This document shows, one piece after another, positions 32,270 through 43,261 of a DNA stretch of 64,000 nucleotides. Each line of letters begins with the position of its first letter. Within the stretch, counting starts at the first letter, position 1. Made by a program: the position numbers and the translations under genes. The notes beneath the pieces are model-generated. The model searched no databases. It saw nothing but the letters and a program-made list of their open reading frames with translations, and was not told the origin of the DNA. Source of the DNA: Plasmopara viticola (lineage: Eukaryota > Oomycota > Peronosporomycetes > Peronosporales > Peronosporaceae); NCBI GenBank assembly GCA_001695595.3, contig MBPM02000024.1:310001-374000 (forward strand). Direction: 5' to 3'.

Positions 32270-33640
32270 ATGAAACGCTACGCATGTATGCAAACACATT
32301 CTTTTGCATGGAGCTTGCAAGCGAGACACTTCCAATACGGGAAGAAATTGAGCACGAAATCTTGCTTGAAGCCTGGTACCAAACCTGTATCCGTCAAACA
32401 TGGCGCCAGAGCTCTGAATAAGCACAGAACACTTCAAATATGGATCAAGGAGATGTATCAAGCAGGCATTATTTGACCAAGTACGTCTGCCTTTTCGGCG
32501 CCAACAATTCGTGTCAAGAAGCTTATAGGTTGGTGAATTGTACACGATTATTGTCAGCTAAATATAGCGACGAACTTGCCGGTGAGACCAATGCCACAAC
32601 TTTGACGCCGTGTCCGGAAGTCTTTGGTTTTTGTGCATGGATCTACTTTTGAGTTACTGTCAGGCTAAAGTGCGTGAATCGGATATTTCATTTACCGCTT
32701 TTGTGACCCCAGATGGGCTTATTGAATATCTAGTCACCCCCATGGGACTGAGCGGAAGCGCGGGTACCTTTTGATGATAGTCTTTTGAAATTTAAGGAAT
32801 GTGATGGGATTCTACTTTGTCGACATCTTCGTGTTTACACGAAATGCAGATTTAGCAGACCACATAACGGCCCTAGACCGTGTACTTTTACAGTTTGAAG
32901 AATAGCATTTTTACGTTAAGTTGTCAAAAGTGCCAGTTCTGTGTGAATGAGATCTCATGCCTAGGAGACTTTGTCGAACGAAATGTCGTCCGATGGTCTT
33001 TGACAAGATATACATCATCGCGAAATGGCCTGTGCCCGAGACAAAGAAGCAAATGAAGTGCTTCTTACGCACTATAGTCTATGCCTCGACATTTTGCAAA
33101 TACATTGCAAAATTTTCGGGATCAATTTTCGACAGTATTTAGAAAAAAACGATCGAGCTCTCAGACGATCAGCTAAGCTGCTTCATCAAATCCAAGCGTC
33201 GCTTGAAGCTTCCGCCTGTTTTCAGTCTTCAGAACTTCTCGAAACTTTTTGGTATAAGAACGGACGCCTCAAATTTTGCGATAGGGGATACTTGTGTCAA
33301 AAGTAGGGGGAGTAAGAACATCCAATTGCTTTCACTGGTCGGAAGATGAAGCCAGCCGAGTTTTTAACTACCCTGTTAGTAAGCAGGGTAGTTAAAAACT
33401 ATAATTTTGCAATTATGCATGTGCTAAAAGTATAGCGTGTGTATCTTCTCGATCGACCATTCACGGTCAAAACGGATCACAAAAGTATTGAGATGATCCT
33501 GGCGCAGAAGACCACAAATTGCAGAGCAGCTTGAAAGTTCAATGACCTTGGTAAATACAGCCTTTGTATAAGTGGATCTCCGGCGAAACTAACACCGTGG
33601 CTGATAAACTGTTACGCAATTCGTGATTCGAGAGTAAAGC
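32270..33640 (+). pseudogene. gypsy reverse transcriptase and RNase H remnant
   Basis: PSTSAFSAPTIRVKK and WWIVHDYC mark the RT N-terminus. ESDISFTAFVTPDGLIEYLV and TPMGLSG follow. The active-site box reads YFVDIFVFT instead of YxDD. IIAKWPVPETKKQMKCFL and TIVYASTFCKYIAKF mark the RT/RNase H connection, then IAFTGRKMKPAEF. Stops and shifts are frequent. Confidence 0.7.
33359..33400. repeat. Perfect 17-bp inverted repeat with 8-nt loop
   Basis: Arms 33359-33375 (AGTTTTTAACTACCCTG) and 33384-33400 are exact reverse complements. The loop is TTAGTAAG. It lies in the gypsy RNase H remnant, where the left arm plus loop still reads as element sequence, so the right arm looks like an added inverted copy. 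Confidence 0.85.
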
Positions 33641-33953
33641 TGCTCAAGTTAGCTTGCAAGGAATTTTAGAAGCGGCTAGAAACGCGAGATCGTGGCGAAA
33701 TTCGCAATGTAAGTGTAGGCGTGGAAAAGAGACTTACACCATCATCTTAAAGCCAAAAAAAGAGACGATGTGCCAAACCACTCATTGCAGGATGGTAATT
33801 TGTATTACCAACCTAACGAAGACGAGACTCCACGACTCTATATTTCGGACGACGAAGGTCTTGGAGATTGCATCATTTGTATAAGTCACGATTTTGTAAC
33901 GGCAGGCCGCCCCAGGTTCTACAGGCCGTGCATCAAAAGTACTTAAGGGCAAA

Positions 33954-35095
33954 ATGACGGAGTACATTCAGCACTATGTCAATACATGCGAATTGGGTCA
34001 GCGCAACAAGGCTAGGCAAGCTGTACCGCCAGAATTACTTCAGTCCTTGAGTGTCCCAAGAGGCAGATGGATTGAGATTCCAATGGACTTCATCGTGTCT
34101 TCACCGGAAAAAAGTGGTTTCAAATCCGTCATGGTGATTGTTCATTGCTTACGAAAAAGAGCCATGTTCATCGCTACGAAGACACCGAACGATACTTCAG
34201 AAATTGTAAAAAGTATATGTACGAAGGGTCATGGCATATCAAACACCATTGTGTCCGACCGAGACAACGCATTCGCATCCAATAATGGTGGACAATTTTG
34301 CCTGCTGTGAGAATGCAATACAACTTGGCTTCGGCATTTATTTAGTCCGCAAAGGACGGACAAACGGAAAGCATTAACCGTCTTATAAGAGATTACCTCA
34401 GTGGTGTCGTCAACCCAGTCCAGAATGGTTGAGATGACGTCTGCATTTGACTGAGTCAGCGTATAATTGATGCGTACACTCTACAATTAAAATGTCACCG
34501 TTCGAGCGGATCTAGGATATATTCCTTATATGCCGGGTAATGTGGCATAAGATCCAGATTTTTATAAGTCAAGAAAATCAACCTAAGCATTTATACTACG
34601 TAAAGAAGCCTTTTTCCGAATGAGCGGAGCACAAGAGCGCATGAAGTACTATTATGGCAAGAATGGACTTGTCCAAGACTTCGAAGTTGGCGATATGGTG
34701 CTTTTGGATGTCCGTCACAGGGGTTTTACATTATCGAAGTAACTCGCGCTAAGATATATTGGCCCAAACCCGATCGTGAAAAAAGTTTTGCAAGACTCCT
34801 ATGTGTCAAGATTATCGAAGATATTAAAGCTGCACCCAGTGTTTTACACTTTAATGTTGGAGCCGTATCGCAAGGATCCAAGCATCGACAAAAGGTTATT
34901 AAGGTCATGTTGGTCAAAGGCTCCAAGGAAAACCCCGTTGAAGTCGTAATTGGACATCGTAAGTGCAAGGGAAACTTTTAGTATAAATTTCGGTAGCTTG
35001 GTGAAACCAAAAAGAAAACCACTTGGGAGCCCGTGGAGACTCTAAAGCAGATTTACGGACTCATCGACCTCTACCGAAAATCTAAAGAGATGGTC
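33954..35095 (+). pseudogene. gypsy integrase and chromodomain remnant
   Basis: Integrase: HYVNTCELGQRNKAR (zinc-binding region), RWIEIPMDFIVSSPEKSGF (first Asp), TIVSDRDNAF (second Asp), then GQTESINRLIRDYLSG in a shifted frame (catalytic Glu region). From about 34.94 kb a chromodomain-like stretch EVVIGHRKCKGNF and TTWEPVETLKQIYGLIDLY is cut by two stops. Chromodomains direct many gypsy elements to heterochromatin. Confidence 0.7.
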
Positions 35096-37960
35096 CCTTT
35101 TTTTCTTCAAAGTAGGCATTTTCTTGAAGGGAAATCAGGAGACGAAACCGTGCAAACAATTGAAAGTATTTCCAAAATACATATGCATTCGAAGTTTTCA
35201 TAGGCATAGGCGATTTAACAATTTTCGACCAGAAGACAGTTCCAGGTGTCTTTAAATTATTGGATACCGAAAGACCTTATTGGCCAAAAGAAACCAGGAT
35301 GTGTAAAAGGTTAGATGAAATAGAGAAGAATGATAGCTTCAGGATGGTAACAGAAGATGGCTGGAAGCCACCAGCTAGACTGTAGCAAGAAAATGAGTCG
35401 TGAGAGCTCCTTATCCAATATCACTTTCGGATTTGCCTTTAAGCGACAAATGCTTCTCCTTTTCTACGACTTCACCTCATCCTCATCCGATGGACGACTT
35501 CATTCAGATTCCTCCGCGACTGTATTTGATCGATGGTATGCTACGAGAAAAGTACTTTGTGCCTTTTATACCTTCGATCAATTGCTTAGGCAATGGTGGT
35601 CATGATACAATCGTTCAAAAGGGATGAGGCACCAAATTTGCGCTTGTAAATCAGTAGAAGGTTGGAGATGGTTGTACACTTGGCAAGCAAACGCTGATCA
35701 ATTCTAAAAAGTCGACCCGAGCCAGCTGCTCAAAATTGTTAACAGTAAAGTTTTGGTCCCATTAGGCTACCGAACTTCAGAGAAAAGTGCAATTTTGTCA
35801 TATTCATTGACGAAGTATCGCTCTTCTGTGTCTTCAAACTGCTCAAGACCAAGGCTGAAATGTCTGACAAGCTCGCCACTTTTGTCGCATATGCCGCGAC
35901 TCACGCTAACAAGAATTCCAGGCAAGATTGGCGGTAAAGTGATTAGATGCCCAAAGTTTGCACTAAGTGCGGCATCATGTAAAATTTCCCGACTTTTTAA
36001 ACACCTCAGCTGAATGAAGTTGCCGAGCGGAAAGACTGGACTCAGGTAAAAGGAGCTCAACCTTTTAAGACATCTGCTGATTCGTTAATTCTCTTTGGGT
36101 CGCAACTATAGTGACTACCGCATTTTTAGAAATGGAGATCGAATTTGGGCCCTCATCCTTGGCAAGTTGCCATACCCAGTCAGAACTATTAGAAGTCTTT
36201 GCTGGCAAATCGAAAGGTGGTTGGTTGCATGTGTACGCACATGTACCAGAGAATAAGCGATCCAATCTATACGCTTAGTCCTCGTGTCGCTAATTGTTAG
36301 GGTAATGAAGTGAGGGAGCGTATCGGGAACAGGCACCAAAGCAGTCGTGTGTTCATCAGAAATGTCTTTAAAGTCTTTCGATGATATTCGATACAGCTTA
36401 GGATTTCGAGGTTGCTGATTTCGTTGAAAATAGTTTGAGTAAATATTGACGACCGGATATTCAATTCAGCGACACAAGCAAATCGTGAAAGTCATGTAAA
36501 TAAGAGATACGTTCGTTGTATAAAAACAAGACAACTGTTGTGCCATCGCCAAAGTTTTGGAAAGCAATTGGCTGGCAGTGGGTGTTTAGCACTCAAGAAA
36601 ATCAGGAGGAATGAATCAAGCGATTCGCCGTCCTGCCGTCTAGATCAACCTACACCAATCAATCATAACGTGGCAAAAAGGTTTTTGAGAAGTATGGCAC
36701 TGACAACGAATAAAGCTTTGCACCAGTTGCTAAAATGCAGTCAGTGGCTTAATTGTGGATCAAGTGAATGTCACGACAGCTTTCTCTTATGAGCTACTTG
36801 ACTATAACATTGATATGGAGGAGCTGGACAGCTAGGCCGATGGCAGACACGCAGACTTTATTTGCCACTTCAAGCGATTGCACTATGGTGTGAAGCAGTC
36901 ACCACGTGATTATTGACAAGTTCATAACAGAGCTGAAATTTAAAGAGTGCGATACTGATCACTGCATCCATGTCAAGTGGAATGGCCAAACATGGTCTCC
37001 GTGCTCCTTACGTTGGCGATCTGGTGATTGCAAGTAGCAACGACAAGATGCTCAAGTAAAAAGAAACGCTTAGCGAGCGATTTGGCATGACACCAAATTT
37101 AGCTCATATTCTACGGCTACTGGAAGTGCCAAACAGAATTTGCGAAGAGCATTCTGAAGAAGCTCAGCATAAAATAGTAATTTTGTCAAGATCCCTCGAG
37201 TTCCAAGACTCAAGCTGACAAAGGCGATGTGTGAAGAGGACAGATGAAAAGAACTATCGACAAGGTGTCAAATTGCAATGGCTGATCATATTACCTTATT
37301 ATTGGAACTCGGCGAGACTGCTGCTGCAGTGAAAGTACTCAGTTAGTTCGCGTCAGCCCCATGCCCTACACTTTGGCAAATACTTAAGCGCGTGCCCATC
37401 CCGGTCAAGGCACGAAGACGTACGGAATTGAGATGTAAGTGACAAATAAAAAAGAGCCTTTAAGTTATGAGATGTATGTCGGGTTAGCGACGTCTAGACT
37501 CGACGCACTCTAAGTAACTACATCTTCATAATAAAAACGGCAAGCGCATCATTGAAACGATGCATTGTTGTTTAAGTGAGTGGGATACACGAGCTTTCCG
37601 TAAAGCGATATGGCTCAAGCCATTTCTGTGTGAGCTTGGAAAAATTAGAATTAAACATTCTGTCAAACGTCCCGAAGGCAATCAGAAAGTAATTTCGTCG
37701 TGAACCAAGCACAGTAATAATCGCTAATCACTCTATTCGCGAGAAAATTGAAGATGGTTAAGTCGTGCTGCAATACTGTACTACAAAAGTCGTGAGACCA
37801 AACTTGTTTTTGACCAAGCCGTCACCGCTGTGCAATTTGGAACTCTTCGGAACAAGCTGGAGGTCAAGCCGCCAGGTGCAATTGAGTCAAGTGGAGTGTT
37901 GTCAGGACGCCTTGTCATGCTGCATATCCTCCATTCCAAGCAGCTACCAATTTATTTGCT
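35096..37960 (+). mobile_element. Second, heavily decayed Ty1/copia element
   Basis: Integrase end at about 35.98-36.03 kb (LNEVAERKDWT, compare NGVAERKNRT). RT at about 36.85-37.08 kb: HYGVKQSPRDY (compare YGLKQSPR), then in shifted frames a stretch matching ECDTDHCIYV and YVDDLVIASSNDEML, and ERFGMT. No intact frame over 100 aa belongs to it, and no LTRs could be recognised. The left part (35218-35383) is a clean 54-codon open frame (TVPGVFKLLDTERPYWP) that was not identified. Confidence 0.6.
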
Positions 37961-38655
37961 AGCAACGGTTGTATGACAGTCATATTATAGATGTGAGCTC
38001 ACAATGTATGACTCATTCAGAACAATTGACATTATATATATGGTAAGAGTGTCTTTGTGTAGCAAGCAGAAGGATCTTATATTGTTTTCACTTTGCACAT
38101 TGCCATCTAGCGGTAAAAAATCGACGACATTGACTGAACATTTGCGTCAAGCTCTACAAGCAGCGTCACGAAGAAAGGTCACTAAGATGAGTTGTCTTCG
38201 AAAGATGCATCAATCAATGAACTGCTTTGAGTGACCTCACACTCGTCAATTAAAGCATTGGTCAAATATCGTGAGCCGACCGATAGTAAAGATTACATGG
38301 CGAATATCTTGTACAGGCAAATATAAACAGGGCAACATTAACGTCATTGTACTTTCCACAATCGCGGAAGTACATCTTTTTCCGAGGACTCGTCTTCTTT
38401 ACTTTGCTATGCTGAGCTTACTTTAACGCAAGGAAATAAATGTTGGCACAAATGGCAAAGCCGCCAGCCAATATTTACCACACCGCGGCTTAAAGTTACC
38501 CCAAAAAATCTTTTGAGATCGGAAAAAAAAACACTTTACAGTATACATTGTATTTTCTAGAACGCTCTCGAAAGTCACTTTCTGCTCTAATTTTCCTCTG
38601 AAGATACCCCACAATAGGACTTCACAGGCCAACAACATTAGAGCCAACACTGATC
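37961..38655. other. Intergenic region before the ubiquitin-like gene
   Basis: AT-rich, only short ORFs. Its right end must carry the promoter of the gene at 38656. Nothing specific is recognised. Confidence 0.45.
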
Positions 38656-39788
38656 ATGGCTTCCTTAGCAACCAACTCGACATCGGGAGCGGAGACGATC
38701 AAGGTGACGATCAAGAGCGAGACCAAGGCTTTCTTGCTTGAAACGACGCCACATGAAATCGTGGCGGGCGTCAAAGCCGCCTACCAGACGAGCGGAGAGA
38801 ACGCCAACTATTTCTTACTGTTGCACAAGGGTAAGGAGTTGCCTGACGAGAAGACGCTGGCCGAGTTGGGCATCACGGACGGCGATGTACTCGTGCACAT
38901 CGAGGCAGCCCACCAACCTTTTCAACCGCTCAACTACAAGTTGCTGGCTGAGAGCATTAAGAATCGCAGGAAACACGAGGAGGCGACTATGCAAATGCTT
39001 AAAGAAGGTAAATGTCTACCAAACTATGTGAAACGAGGTTAAGTGACACTAATACAATGCTATGCGGATGCTGCTGTAGACAACATTTGGGCTGCTGGCT
39101 CTGATGGTACAGTGCACCGTCTGGGAATGGAGAAGAGCATTATTTCGCGCTCAATAAGCGGCAGTGGACCACCGTTATTTGGTTATAACAAGGCGAGTAA
39201 GGGACGATCCTTTTTCAACCAACTTTCGGTGCGCGTCAATGGCTGTAGCTACCACGTGCTGCCCAGTATGGAAGGCCGCTGGAATGGAGAGCTCACGACG
39301 ATTCCACCGCAAGAGGACGGCAGTCAAGTTTGTTCCAACGACCTCTTATTTCGCGATGACGAAGGTGTTTGGAGCCAACGCCAGTCGAGGACGACCATGA
39401 GTGGGCTGACGTCTATGCAACACATGTGGATCAAGCCTGTGTCTGACGGCATTTTGAAGATTGAGACGGACGATCCGTCGCTGCGTGGCTCTGATATAAC
39501 CATGCAGGAACTGGGGACGAATGTTGTCATTATCACGGCCACTTCGAAACGTACAGGTACGGCACTTTCTTTACAGCAATGATGAGGGAAGAAATGATTG
39601 ATGTTACGTGCATTGCAGGTCGTCCGTTAATGGTGGAGACGATCACAGGAATCGACAGCTCGAGACGGCTGCGCACGATCCAGCGCTTTGACGAATCAGG
39701 GGCTTTCCGGTCAGTTTATGTTATGAACGAAGTCAGAGTTGTCGATGCAGTATCTGGGGCCATGGAAAAATATGATAATGTCTTTTGA
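38656..39788 (+). CDS. Ubiquitin-like domain fused to a C-terminal beta-barrel (lipocalin-like) domain
   Basis: Three exons (38656-39007, 39080-39556, 39619-39788), with GT-AG introns of 72 and 62 nt, give 332 aa. Both junctions are phase 1 and remove in-frame stops. Residues about 14-86 form a ubiquitin-like fold (TIKVTIKSETKAFLLETTPH, ..LLLHKGKELPDEKTLAELGI, ..DGDVLVHIE). The C-terminal half has MEGRWNGELTTIPPQEDG and SGAFRSVYVMNEVRVVD, strand-rich and reminiscent of lipocalin/calycin-type barrels that bind small hydrophobic ligands. That second call is an impression of fold, not a family match. The function is unknown. The UBL part lacks a C-terminal Gly-Gly, so it acts as a fixed domain and not as a conjugated tag. 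Confidence 0.72.
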
Positions 39789-39993
39789 GGTGTCACAGCT
39801 CATACGACAAGTAGTAGTGATATGGTAGCAAAATAGTAAGGTATACAATCCTATATACATTCGCCTCCACTACTTTCTACTGACACGAAAAGCGGCTGTC
39901 TTACTTAAGTTATTACTCTTTTTCATACTCGTAACTCTACAATACAGAATTTCACCCTTTTTCATACTTGTAACTTTACAAACTTAATTCAAT

Positions 39994-42078
39994 TCATGCT
40001 TTACCATCTAAAATTTCCCAAGATGCTCGCTTAAACCCAAGAATTATAGGACGTGGGACACTATTGACAATTTCGGCCACATTGTTTGGCAACATGCCGG
40101 AAAAGATATGAATGTGGTTAACACGTACTAGCACATCACCGATAAACACCTTGCCACTCTTTTCCACTTCACCGGGCTTACCAAACTCGTCTAGTACGAA
40201 AGAAGTGACGGCAATCAAGGTACCCTGCACACCTAACGTCAAGTATAATCGGCTTCGAGAAACTTTGACAGTCACAAGGTTTACGATCGATTCAACGTCT
40301 TCAAAATGATTCGCACTTGGCAGCGATGACGCGTCGATTTCTACATTTGGTGACAGAAAAGACATTGCTTGCGAAGCGCCTGCAGAATCACGTCCAATCG
40401 ATTTGTCAGCTGTGTTTGGTGGCAGAAATGACAATGTACCCAATGCGTCCTTCGTTTCTTGCGTACCAGTTGACGGTGGCAATGACGTCGTAGGGGTGGC
40501 CTTTTTAATTAATAGCTGAGTGGCTTTGGGAACCCTTTCATTAGATTTTGGTTTTAAATCGGTGTCGAACTTAGTGAGTATACTTGGTCCAAGCGTTTGT
40601 GAAGAAAACACCAGCCTACGCGTGTTTTCCTCCAATGTGCTGTCAACAAAGCTTTGACCACTCTTTGATGCTTGGCTATGGGGTTGTCGAGACAAGGCCG
40701 ACGTCTCATTCTGCGATACAGCAGTAAATCTTCTTTCTTGCGCCTCACTTCTTCTACAATCCATCATTGCGGTTTGAGAAAATTGCGTGGACTCTTGAAA
40801 AACTTCTCTAGCCGCAGTCACTGGATAGCTCTGCGATTGATGCACTGTTCCATAATGTATGGAACTCATGCCCCGTTGTTGATCACCTAGCATGGAGTTG
40901 TATGCAACTTGAGCTGCGGCCGCAAGCGGTTCATACGTCGGCTTCGTTGGTCGCATGTCTGACACAGAGAGACCCGGAGCCGCTGTATTGGCAAAATTGT
41001 GGATAAACTGATGCGTGTGGGTTTGATACGCACCCATGGTAATGGGTGCATGTACACCATTCGGGTACCCGGCTTGCCTTGCTTGAACGTTTTGGCTCAC
41101 TCGTTGCCTAATACATTCCATGTTTGAAAGGTGCTGTGACGACTGTGTCCATCGCTGATCAAGAGCTTGAGCCACGGGCCTTGCATGTGCCAACGTTTGA
41201 TGAGGAACAACAAATGAAAGTGGTGTTACGGTCGGTGCTCGTGCAGAAAGAGGTTGGGAAGGCAGTGCAACCTGATTCGTCGAATGCTGTGTCTGCGTTG
41301 TCGTTATTGTTGATGCTGGAGGAGGCGGCTGGTTCTGTCCTATCTGCAACAGTTCAATCGGAAGCTGTAAATGCCGAGGCCGATAGAGAACCAACTTGAC
41401 GGGGCGCTTGGGCTTTCGAATGATCTCCGCGAGGTCTCGACTTGGTATGCCCAAGACTCGTGTCTGATTTACAGCCAAGATCATGTCCCCAACCTTTACT
41501 TGTCCCGTGGCTTCCATCTCGCCAACCTGGCCGTCTTCCGTCCTAAGAAGCTCTCTGATAAACGTCTCGTTCTTCTCGTTCGTATAGATGGATGCGTAGA
41601 GTCTCTGGCCCCATAAATGCACCGTTCGAACGTTCGTGACAAAGCTGTTCACCACGTCGTCGCGTTTTCGCTTAAGTCTATGCTGTCTCATGGATTGAAA
41701 GTAACCTTCCACTGGTGGTGTTGAATCATTTACCTTCTTGTCCCGTTCTTTGTGTTGTGGATTCTCTTTCGCGTGCGTCTTGGCTGCTTCCGCGTCTCGC
41801 ACCACTTCATCGGCCGATAATATATCCACGTCACCATCGTCAAAGCTCACTTTGTAGAAGAGACCGCCCGAGACCCAATAGCAGTTGACTACGGTGCCCC
41901 AGAATGCGCGTGAGCCAAAGCTCATGCGCACGCGCACACCAATAAGTGCATCCTGTTCCACACCGATCACATTGGCCTACCCAATTTCAATTGATTAGAA
42001 ACCGTTGATTGATGTAGTTTGCAAGGAACGTAGACATACCGACAGAGCGGGCTCGGTCTGCGCCACGGCGTCTACCAT
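39994..42078 (-). CDS. Two-PDZ protein with N-terminal Tudor-like segment
   Basis: Two exons, 42078-42040 and 41976-39994, with a 63-nt GT-AG intron, give 673 aa starting MVDAVAQTEPALSANVIGVE. Near residues 25-65 is GTVVNCYWVSGGLFYKVSFD followed by DGDVDILSADEVV, a Tudor/DUF-type strand pattern with the usual YxDGD. A first PDZ-like domain follows at about 125-220 (GQVKVGDMILAVNQTRVLGI). The middle about 350 residues are Ser/Gln-rich and probably disordered. A second PDZ-like domain ends the protein (SGKVFIGDVLVRVNHIHIFS). PDZ domains bind C-terminal peptides, and a chromatin or scaffold role is possible but unproven. The 5' flank has TTCACTTC (42096-42089, minus), a possible initiator. Confidence 0.75.
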
Positions 42079-42742
42079 ATATGGCGGTGAAGTGAATAAG
42101 CTGTCTGGGATTGGTTTTGGCGGGAATTTCGTGTTAAAGTATTAGAGCAAGATTACTATTAAATTCAGGATAAGATCGCAAAGAGCATGGCGAGTACGAA
42201 CCCAGACTATCATATGCTACTCGAGAGTTTGATTTCTCGATAAGTGTGGTCAAGCGGCTACTAAATAATTTGTTGGGGCTTAAAACACACCGCATACGCT
42301 TCTTTATTATAGCTGGGATTGCACACAAAGTGACGAGCCGCGCAACTCATTTCTAGGTTGGCACTCGACCAGGATATTGCCTCTAGTCCATGTGCTGATT
42401 TTAAAAAAAATAGTTGAGGATTATAAGACATCAGACGATTTTTTGGTTTTAAACATTATGTTCGTCGGCTGGAAGCTCAAAAAGTATCGATTAACTGCAT
42501 TATTATCGCAAATGTAATTCGTTTTAGTCCACAAGTCAATACGTCTCGATCAATTTTAGTGTCAGAAATTGCTTCGCTTTCTCGAAGCGAGGTCTTGCGC
42601 TTAAATCTCTTTCTGCCACACAACGCATCTTCAATGCCGACACAACAGCCATATATACACGTGCAGTTGGATAGTGATTCAACATAGCATGGAAGTTAAG
42701 CGCATGAAAGGAAGACTCAATAGTAAATACATCATAAGTAGG
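42079..42742. other. Intergenic region between the PDZ gene and the Mutator-like element
   Basis: Contains the PDZ gene promoter at its left edge (TTCCCGCC and ATTGG motifs near 42103-42135). No gene was recognised in the rest. Confidence 0.45.
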
Positions 42743-42776
42743 AATATTTTCGAGCCGCGTTATCCCCCATTTTTGT

Positions 42777-42848
42777 GATTGGCTAATTAAATGAACTAAT
42801 GATTGGCTAATTAAATGGACTACTGATTGGCTAAAACTCGGGCTTGGT
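42777..42848. repeat. 24-bp tandem repeat within the left MULE TIR
   Basis: Units starting GATTGGCTAA at 42777, 42801 and 42825. The first two are GATTGGCTAATTAAATGAACTAA-like (24 bp). The third diverges into the conserved TIR core. The right TIR has one copy only. Each unit contains ATTGG, an inverted CCAAT box. Confidence 0.75.
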
Positions 42849-43261
42849 ATTTAAATGTGCGTGACGCCACACATCTACAACACGATTTAAGTGATTTTCT
42901 CTTTCTATACTGCGCGCTACACAAATTGTTAACTTTTGAAGACTGCTTAAACGTTCATTTTTTTTTCTTAAGGGTATAGAGTCGCGCGAGGGGGAGGTGT
43001 AGAGTCTAGTGCTGAAATAAATCTGAATTACGGAAAGAGCATCAATCGTTTCACCAATATACAATGCGGTTAGCTCGAAATAAGGCGGTGCCTACAGGGG
43101 ATGGCCTAGTGATAACAACGGTAAGCACTGTGTTCAGACACTTCAATCGTGGCACAATTTTGATCATCTCAGAGGAGTGTTATAAAATTTTGCACGATAC
43201 TGAGCAAAGCCAGCTTACCGAAATGATGTGAACAATGTTGATAGCAGAGGCAGTGACGGCG

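Larger units (their letters stand above)
25990..35095 (+). mobile_element. Decayed chromodomain Ty3/gypsy retrotransposon, interrupted by a copia insertion
   Basis: Plus-strand remnants occur in order: gag (from about 25996 MAQQRGHTAERPSF, then EQQQCQAQVQNQMKA at about 26.26-26.30 kb), interrupted by the copia element, then more gag (31165-31518), protease, reverse transcriptase, RNase H, integrase and a chromodomain. Every segment has stops or frameshifts. The gag sequence on either side of the copia insertion is continuous, so the copia element jumped into it. No LTRs of the gypsy element could be defined, so its outer limits are approximate. Confidence 0.75.
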
